DNA of 9,277 nt from Hyphomicrobiales bacterium (GTDB lineage: Bacteria > Pseudomonadota > Alphaproteobacteria > Rhizobiales > Xanthobacteraceae), in NCBI GenBank assembly GCA_016210825.1, contig JACQTM010000014.1:1-9277 (forward strand). Direction: 5' to 3'. A model generated the notes under the pieces. It had not been told where the DNA came from. It searched no databases and was given only the letters and a program-made list of their open reading frames with translations. Below, in pieces: positions 6,843 through 9,277 of this stretch. Each line of letters starts with the position of its first letter. Positions within the stretch are counted from its first letter, which is position 1. The position numbers were made by a program, and so were the translations under genes.

Positions 6843-7292
6843 CGCAAGCTTCGCGTCGAGCGAGAAGGCGCCGGCACCGAAGACGAACACGTAGAGCACG
6901 CCGCCCATGATGGCGAGGTTCTTGGTGAAGTTCACATATTGCGCGGTCTGCTGCGCCGCCGGATATTCCCAGTAGCGGTGCGCGATCGCGGTGGCCACGA
7001 GGACGAACAGGAAACAGATCGCCGCCGCGTAGCGGGTCGCTAGTCCAAGAACGAGCGCGATCCCAATGACGATCTCGACCGCCGGAATAACCGAAACCCA
7101 GATTTGCGGGCTTGGTATTTTCAGGTTGGTGAAATAAGCGAGCGTGCCGGCTGGATTTCCGAACTTGCCCCAGCCGGCCGTGAGAAACAGGATCGCGATC
7201 AGAACACGGCCCACCAGCTGCAGGAAATCCGCCCAACTGTTCGCGACGCCGTCCGCGTGCGACAGCGCCGGGTGCGACGATCTTGATGCCAT
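6828..7292 (-). CDS. DoxX family integral membrane protein
   Basis: A 154-residue inner-membrane protein of the DoxX family (DoxX/SURF4-like four-helix bundle). Family landmarks are the GRVLIAILFLTAGWGKFGNPAG stretch (28-49), PAVEIVIGIALVLG (70-83), the conserved AIAHRYWEY (102-110) and NFTKNLAIMGG (121-131). Four transmembrane helices can be placed at about 26-42, 64-84, 87-106 and 124-143; the end is basic (KLAKKRR). DoxX proteins are associated with quinone or thiosulfate oxidation in archaea and with redox or oxidative-stress complexes in some bacteria, but the role of this copy cannot be told from sequence. The start is ATG 7292-7290 with an AAAGGGGG ribosome site about 7 nt upstream. 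It converges on trcR and stands alone. Confidence 0.9.
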   Translation of the reverse strand: MASRSSHPALSHADGVANSWADFLQLVGRVLIAILFLTAGWGKFGNPAGTLAYFTNLKIPSPQIWVSVIPAVEIVIGIALVLGLATRYAAAICFLFVLVATAIAHRYWEYPAAQQTAQYVNFTKNLAIMGGVLYVFVFGAGAFSLDAKLAKKRR

Positions 7293-7315
7293 GACAACCC
7301 CCTTTTGATTCCTCC

Positions 7316-7337
7316 CATGCCGGATGAAACCGGCATG
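7316..7337 (-). promoter_or_regulatory. Hairpin in the doxX leader
   Basis: CATGCCGG (7316-7323) and CCGGCATG (7330-7337) form a perfect 8-bp stem with a 6-nt loop, 23 nt upstream of the doxX ATG. A minus-strand TATACT (7350-7345, 5 of 6 to a -10 box) would place the transcription start near 7338, so the mRNA would begin with this stem-loop. No good -35 is seen. A 5' stabilising hairpin or an operator are both possible. Confidence 0.45.
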
Positions 7338-7440
7338 CAGCTTAAGTATACACCGTGCGAGGGATTTAAGTTCCGGCCCGACGGACGCTCATGCGGTACG
7401 CAGGCGCCATCGCCCGTATTCTTTGCGGCGCTCTTTTTTC

Positions 7441-7690
7441 TTTCCCTCCCCACCCGGGCCGCGCTTGCGCGCGCCCGGGCGCAGGCTCTTGTGGGGAGGG
7501 TGGACGTGAGCCGTTGCGAGCGGCCGGGTGAGGGTTGTTCGTGAGCCTGTCACCCCACCCCCTCCGCCTTCGCTCGCTTTGCGAGCTCCTGCCTGCGCGA
7601 AGCCGAAGCGGCTTCGCTTCGGCGAAGGCAGGTCGGCGGACGACCCTCGGGTCGATGCCCGAGAGCAGGCTCTCTCCCACGAGGGGAGAG
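7441..7690. repeat. Mosaic of inverted repeats, intergenic palindromic element
   Basis: This fills most of the gene-free stretch 7293-7731. Six perfect inverted repeats follow one another: CCCTCCCCAC/GTGGGGAGGG (7444-7453, 7491-7500), enclosing a second near-perfect GC hairpin (7453-7479); GCTCGC/GCGAGC (7572-7577, 7581-7586); CCTGCCT/AGGCAGG (7588-7594, 7626-7632), enclosing GCGAAGCC/GGCTTCGC (7597-7604, 7610-7617); CGACC/GGTCG (7641-7645, 7650-7654); GAGAGC/GCTCTC (7661-7666, 7669-7674); and CTCTCCC/GGGAGAG (7672-7678, 7684-7690). Open frames here have repetitive, biased translations and no recognisable domain. Blocks 7488-7512 and 7516-7530 recur inverted near the window end. The remainder (7338-7440 and 7691-7731) shows nothing else I can support beyond the doxX promoter area. 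Confidence 0.85.
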
Positions 7691-7731
7691 GTAATTTAGT
7701 TGTTGGCGCGCTGCGCTGAACTCCATCATTT

Positions 7732-8055
7732 TCAACAGTTGCCCTCCGGGCCCCGCAGCAGCATCCAACCGGCCGCCCGGCGCATGACCTCGTCGGGATT
7801 GAGGAAGCGGCGAGCGACTGAACCCGGCTCCCCGAGGACAAGCCACCGCCGGCACGCACGCGCCCATCCAACGTCGGCATCGATTGCGATCAGCACAGCC
7901 AGAGTCATGCGCCCGGCGATGCGCCCATGCAGGACATAGGGGCCGCGCGCGATAACATCCACGCTCCATCGCTCGATCAGCGCCGCGTCGGCGAGATCGC
8001 GCCCGGACGGGCGCCAGCCGGTGCGCAGGCGGGTGATGATTTCGCGATCGTCCAT
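7732..8055 (-). CDS. Small uncharacterised protein, possibly DUF6634-like
   Basis: A 107-residue soluble protein, with no signal peptide or membrane segment. The sequence pattern RPSGRDLADAALIERWSV (15-32), HGRIAGR (43-49) and a DADVGWARACRRWLVLGEPG block (59-78) resembles, from memory, the small DUF6634 proteins of Hyphomicrobiales. That match is tentative and no function is known to me. The ATG at 8055-8053 is chosen; a TTG at 8118 would add 21 residues reading through an operator-like palindrome. The last 30 residues approach the repeat mosaic and may be less conserved. It is divergent from the XRE gene with a 137-nt shared control region holding paired palindromes, so it is likely controlled by that repressor. 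It could be a partner, target or simply a neighbour of the regulator. Confidence 0.6.
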   Translation of the reverse strand: MDDREIITRLRTGWRPSGRDLADAALIERWSVDVIARGPYVLHGRIAGRMTLAVLIAIDADVGWARACRRWLVLGEPGSVARRFLNPDEVMRRAAGWMLLRGPEGNC

Positions 8056-8066
8056 GGGCGATTGAC

Positions 8067-8082
8067 ATACGTTATTCCGTAT
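8067..8082. promoter_or_regulatory. Operator-like palindrome 1 (ATACG-N6-CGTAT)
   Basis: ATACG (8067-8071), six bases TTATTC, then CGTAT (8078-8082). It matches palindrome 2 in arms, spacer length and the first four spacer bases (TTAT). It lies 12 nt upstream of the small-protein ATG at 8055, so a bound protein would block its transcription or sit in its leader. Confidence 0.65.
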
Positions 8083-8129
8083 ATCGACGCCAAGGCGTCG
8101 CCGGCTAAGGCCGTTCAAGACCGCGTTAG

Positions 8130-8158
8130 CGTATCATAATTATACGTTATAGCGTATA
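8130..8158. promoter_or_regulatory. Operator-like palindrome 2 with an overlapping half-site
   Basis: TATACG (8141-8146), six bases TTATAG, then CGTATA (8153-8158) form a perfect 18-bp operator-like site. A further CGTAT (8130-8134) pairs with ATACG (8142-8146) at 7-nt spacing, giving a third overlapping half-site. The centre is 75 bp from palindrome 1, about seven helical turns. It overlaps a minus-strand TATAAT (8144-8139), which has a TTGAAA -35 (8169-8164) at a long 19-bp spacing, and a plus-strand TATAGT (8155-8160). Binding here could repress both divergent genes. The XRE protein encoded next door is the obvious candidate ligand. Confidence 0.7.
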
Positions 8159-8192
8159 GTAGATTTCAAGAATCGATGGTCCACCCTGCTGG

Positions 8193-8426
8193 ATGGCACG
8201 GCGGGATGCTCACGCGGGACGCCATATCTTGGCGAGAAATTTGCGCCGGCTCCGGCTGGCAAAAGGCATCACGCAGGAAGCGCTCGCCGATGCCGCCGAC
8301 GTGCGTCAAGCGCTCATCAGCGAACTCGAATCGAGCAAGATCGACGTACGGCTTGATACCTTGCAACGCGTGTCGCATGCGCTCGGCGCACGGTTAGCCG
8401 ATCTGCTCGACGACAAGCGCGGATAA
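8193..8426 (+). CDS. XRE-family helix-turn-helix transcriptional regulator
   Basis: A 77-residue protein that is almost entirely one Cro/C1-type HTH domain: NLRRLRLAKGITQEALADAADV (16-37) contains helices 1 and 2, RQALISELESSKIDV (38-52) is the recognition-helix region with the typical ISELE turn, and LDTLQRVSHALGARLADLL (54-72) closes the five-helix bundle. There is no extra sensor or protease domain, so it would act as a small dimeric repressor. ATG 8193 is used; ribosome site evidence is weak, and an in-frame TTG at 8229 could give a shorter protein starting just before the HTH. It is divergent from the small 107-aa gene with two matching palindromes between them, and tail-to-tail with the next minus-strand gene, with only 3 nt between stops. 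Stand-alone XRE proteins of this size also occur as antitoxins or phage repressors. Confidence 0.88.
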   Translation: MARRDAHAGRHILARNLRRLRLAKGITQEALADAADVRQALISELESSKIDVRLDTLQRVSHALGARLADLLDDKRG

Positions 8427-8429
8427 CAC

Positions 8430-8768
8430 TCAAGCATCCGGGCACCCGGATTTCATGCGGTCGCGCCAGGTTACGCCGACGTCATACCATTCCGGCTCCC
8501 GCGAAGCGGAGCCGGCCGGACGTTTTTTCTCGCGCTCGCGTTCCTGTTCGGTCGGCTTGCGTTCCGGCAGCACGATATCGACGAGCCGCGAACGCTGGTC
8601 CTTGGTGATGAAGCGTGTGGTCTCAGCCTTCTGCAGGAGAATGCATGCGACTTCCGTATCGACCCCGATGCGGCTGAACACAGTCGTGAAAAAGCCGGCC
8701 ACGAAGCCGATACCACCGCTGACCGCCAGCACCACCAGCGCTACAATGACGAGGACCCATAATGGCAT
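8430..8768 (-). CDS. Small single-TM membrane protein of unknown function
   Basis: A 112-residue protein that I do not recognise. Residues 3-29 are a strong transmembrane helix (MPLWVLVIVALVVLAVSGG start, then GFVAGFF) with no obvious cleavage site, so it is probably N-terminally anchored. Residues 36-70 (VDTEVACILLQKAETTRFITKDQRSRL) look like a short folded helical part, then a charged linker (KPTEQEREREKKRP, 71-84), and a C-terminal segment EPEWYDVGVTWRDRM. The start is ATG 8768-8766 with AGAGGAAAG about 7 nt upstream, a good ribosome site that supports real translation. It is the second gene of a two-gene operon, 18 nt after its neighbour. A palindrome (8492-8515) resembling the intergenic repeats sits within the coding sequence at about residues 85-92. 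Confidence 0.75.
   Translation of the reverse strand: MPLWVLVIVALVVLAVSGGIGFVAGFFTTVFSRIGVDTEVACILLQKAETTRFITKDQRSRLVDIVLPERKPTEQEREREKKRPAGSASREPEWYDVGVTWRDRMKSGCPDA
8492..8515. repeat. 8-bp-arm palindrome inside a coding region
   Basis: CCGGCTCC (8492-8499), spacer CGCGAAGC, then GGAGCCGG (8508-8515): perfect arms. The spacer and arms resemble the GCGAAGC-type hairpins in the intergenic mosaic. On the coding (minus) strand it encodes the low-complexity stretch around PAGSASRE between the charged linker and the C-terminal segment of the small membrane protein. Confidence 0.6.
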
Positions 8769-8786
8769 TGCGACTTTCCTCTCTTC

Positions 8787-9065
8787 TTACGTCCGCACGC
8801 CGCGACATCCTGCCTGCACGCGCTTGAGCGCCTCGCGCCCGTTGGCCGAAAGCGCGGCGGAGCGGGCCGCCGCGTCCGTCACGGTGCGGCGCTTGCGCGC
8901 ATCGAGCATTCCCTCACGCTGCGCCGCCGCCAGCACCTTGCAGCTCATCTCGATTTGCACATGCGAGCCGACCTTGCCCGCGCCGTAATAGGCGCCCGCC
9001 GCGCCGCCAATCAGCAACGCGCCGAGCAAGACTAGCCAGACAATTCCTGTGCGCATCGCCGCCAT
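8787..9065 (-). CDS. Small membrane-anchored or exported protein, unknown function
   Basis: A 92-residue protein with no family I recognise. Residues 5-30 (RTGIVWLVLLGALLIGG, then AAGAYYGAG) form a signal anchor or signal peptide with small residues near position 23-30. The mature part (about 31-92) is Ala/Arg-rich and probably helical, with two cysteines, Cys42 and Cys87, near its ends that could form a disulfide in the periplasm. ATG 9065-9063 is chosen because GAGGAGCC lies 6-13 nt upstream; the frame is open up to 9269 but that part runs through the intergenic repeat and is unlikely to be coding. It leads a two-gene operon with the 112-aa membrane protein 18 nt downstream; both are short N-terminally anchored proteins, so they may act together at the membrane. 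Confidence 0.72.
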   Translation of the reverse strand: MAAMRTGIVWLVLLGALLIGGAAGAYYGAGKVGSHVQIEMSCKVLAAAQREGMLDARKRRTVTDAAARSAALSANGREALKRVQAGCRGVRT

Positions 9066-9103
9066 GTCAGGCTCCTCATGACTGCCGGCTCGACCAAATT
9101 TCT

Positions 9104-9277
9104 TTCCCTCCCCTCGCTGGGGAGGGTCGGCGATTATCGCGCGAAGCGCGATACGAGCCGGGGTGGGGTGGCTTCTTCGCAATAACAACGACCCCACCCG
9201 GCCGCTCGCGGAGTTTATCATCGGGCCGGCCTTCGGCCGTACCCGTTGGCTCGCGTCCACCCTCCCCACAAGGGGGA
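9104..9277. repeat. Second intergenic palindromic element, inverted copy, cut by the window end
   Basis: Palindromes here are CCCTCCCC/GGGGAGGG (9106-9113, 9119-9126) and TATCGCGC/GCGCGATA (9135-9142, 9146-9153), with a GGCCG-rich hairpin near 9223-9239. Block 9248-9272 is the reverse complement of 7488-7512 with 24 of 25 bases identical, and 9195-9209 is the exact reverse complement of 7516-7530. The element continues past the window. Confidence 0.85.

Noticed and set aside
7441..7690. CRISPR array
   Set aside because: The inverted repeats differ in sequence and length, and there is no regular direct repeat with unique spacers.
7366..7880. Overlapping minus-strand open frames across the repeat mosaic
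   Set aside because: The translations are low-complexity Arg/Pro/Ser-rich products of palindromic DNA, with no domain and no ribosome site that decides a start.
8062..8090. Exact TTGACA (8062-8067) as a plus-strand promoter for the XRE gene
   Set aside because: The only -10-like hexamer downstream (TATATC, 8080-8085) is 12 bp away, too close, and nothing suitable is at 16-18 bp.
7732..8426. Classical toxin-antitoxin operon
   Set aside because: The two genes are divergent instead of overlapping in one operon, and the small protein shows no known toxin fold; regulation by the XRE protein remains possible.
9066..9269. Upstream extension of the 92-aa gene to 9269
   Set aside because: It would translate through the intergenic repeat; the start at 9065 has a strong ribosome site and leads straight into the hydrophobic segment.

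Overview
The window is high-GC DNA from an alphaproteobacterium, most likely of the order Hyphomicrobiales (Rhizobiales), in the Bradyrhizobium/Xanthobacteraceae neighbourhood. Three things point there: a DUF1013/TrcR-type cell-cycle regulator, which is an alphaproteobacterial family; the order yqgE, DsbD-N protein, peroxiredoxin, rnhA, thrB, ispH, which I recall as a common arrangement in that order; and GC-rich palindromic intergenic repeats ending in CCCTCCCC- and CTCTCCC-type hairpins. No rRNA, tRNA, CRISPR array, transposase or phage gene is visible.

Layout. 1-1200 (+) is the 3' part of a GGDEF-EAL c-di-GMP protein with a degenerate GGDEF signature and an intact EAL site. It converges on yqgE (1234-1851, -). 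Divergent from yqgE, a secreted DsbD N-terminal-domain protein (1956-2810, +) is followed by a Prx5-type one-Cys peroxiredoxin (2877-3365, +). Facing these is a tight minus-strand operon, ispH-thrB-rnhA (5816 down to 3372), with a 4-nt gap and a 4-nt GTGA overlap. It joins isoprenoid synthesis (last step of the MEP pathway), threonine synthesis and RNA:DNA hybrid removal. A 244-nt divergent regulatory region (5817-6060) separates it from trcR (6061-6771, +). That region holds a tandem 16-bp palindromic repeat, a good sigma70-like promoter and a 9-bp leader hairpin. trcR ends at a strong intrinsic terminator that lies inside the 3' end of the convergent doxX gene (6828-7292, -).

From about 7293 the character changes from housekeeping to accessory. 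A 439-nt stretch without a gene holds a mosaic of at least six inverted repeats (7441-7690). Next comes a divergent pair: a small uncharacterised protein (7732-8055, -) and an XRE-type repressor (8193-8426, +). Between them lie two matching palindromes of the form ATACG-N6-CGTAT. A two-gene minus-strand operon of small single-TM proteins (9065 down to 8430) follows. The window ends inside a second copy of the same repeat family in inverted orientation (9104-9277), so the four-gene cassette is bracketed by inverted repeat copies.

The best candidate for something undescribed is the XRE/small-protein pair with its twin operators inside this bracketed cassette. The rest is mostly conserved core genome with some notable regulatory structure.
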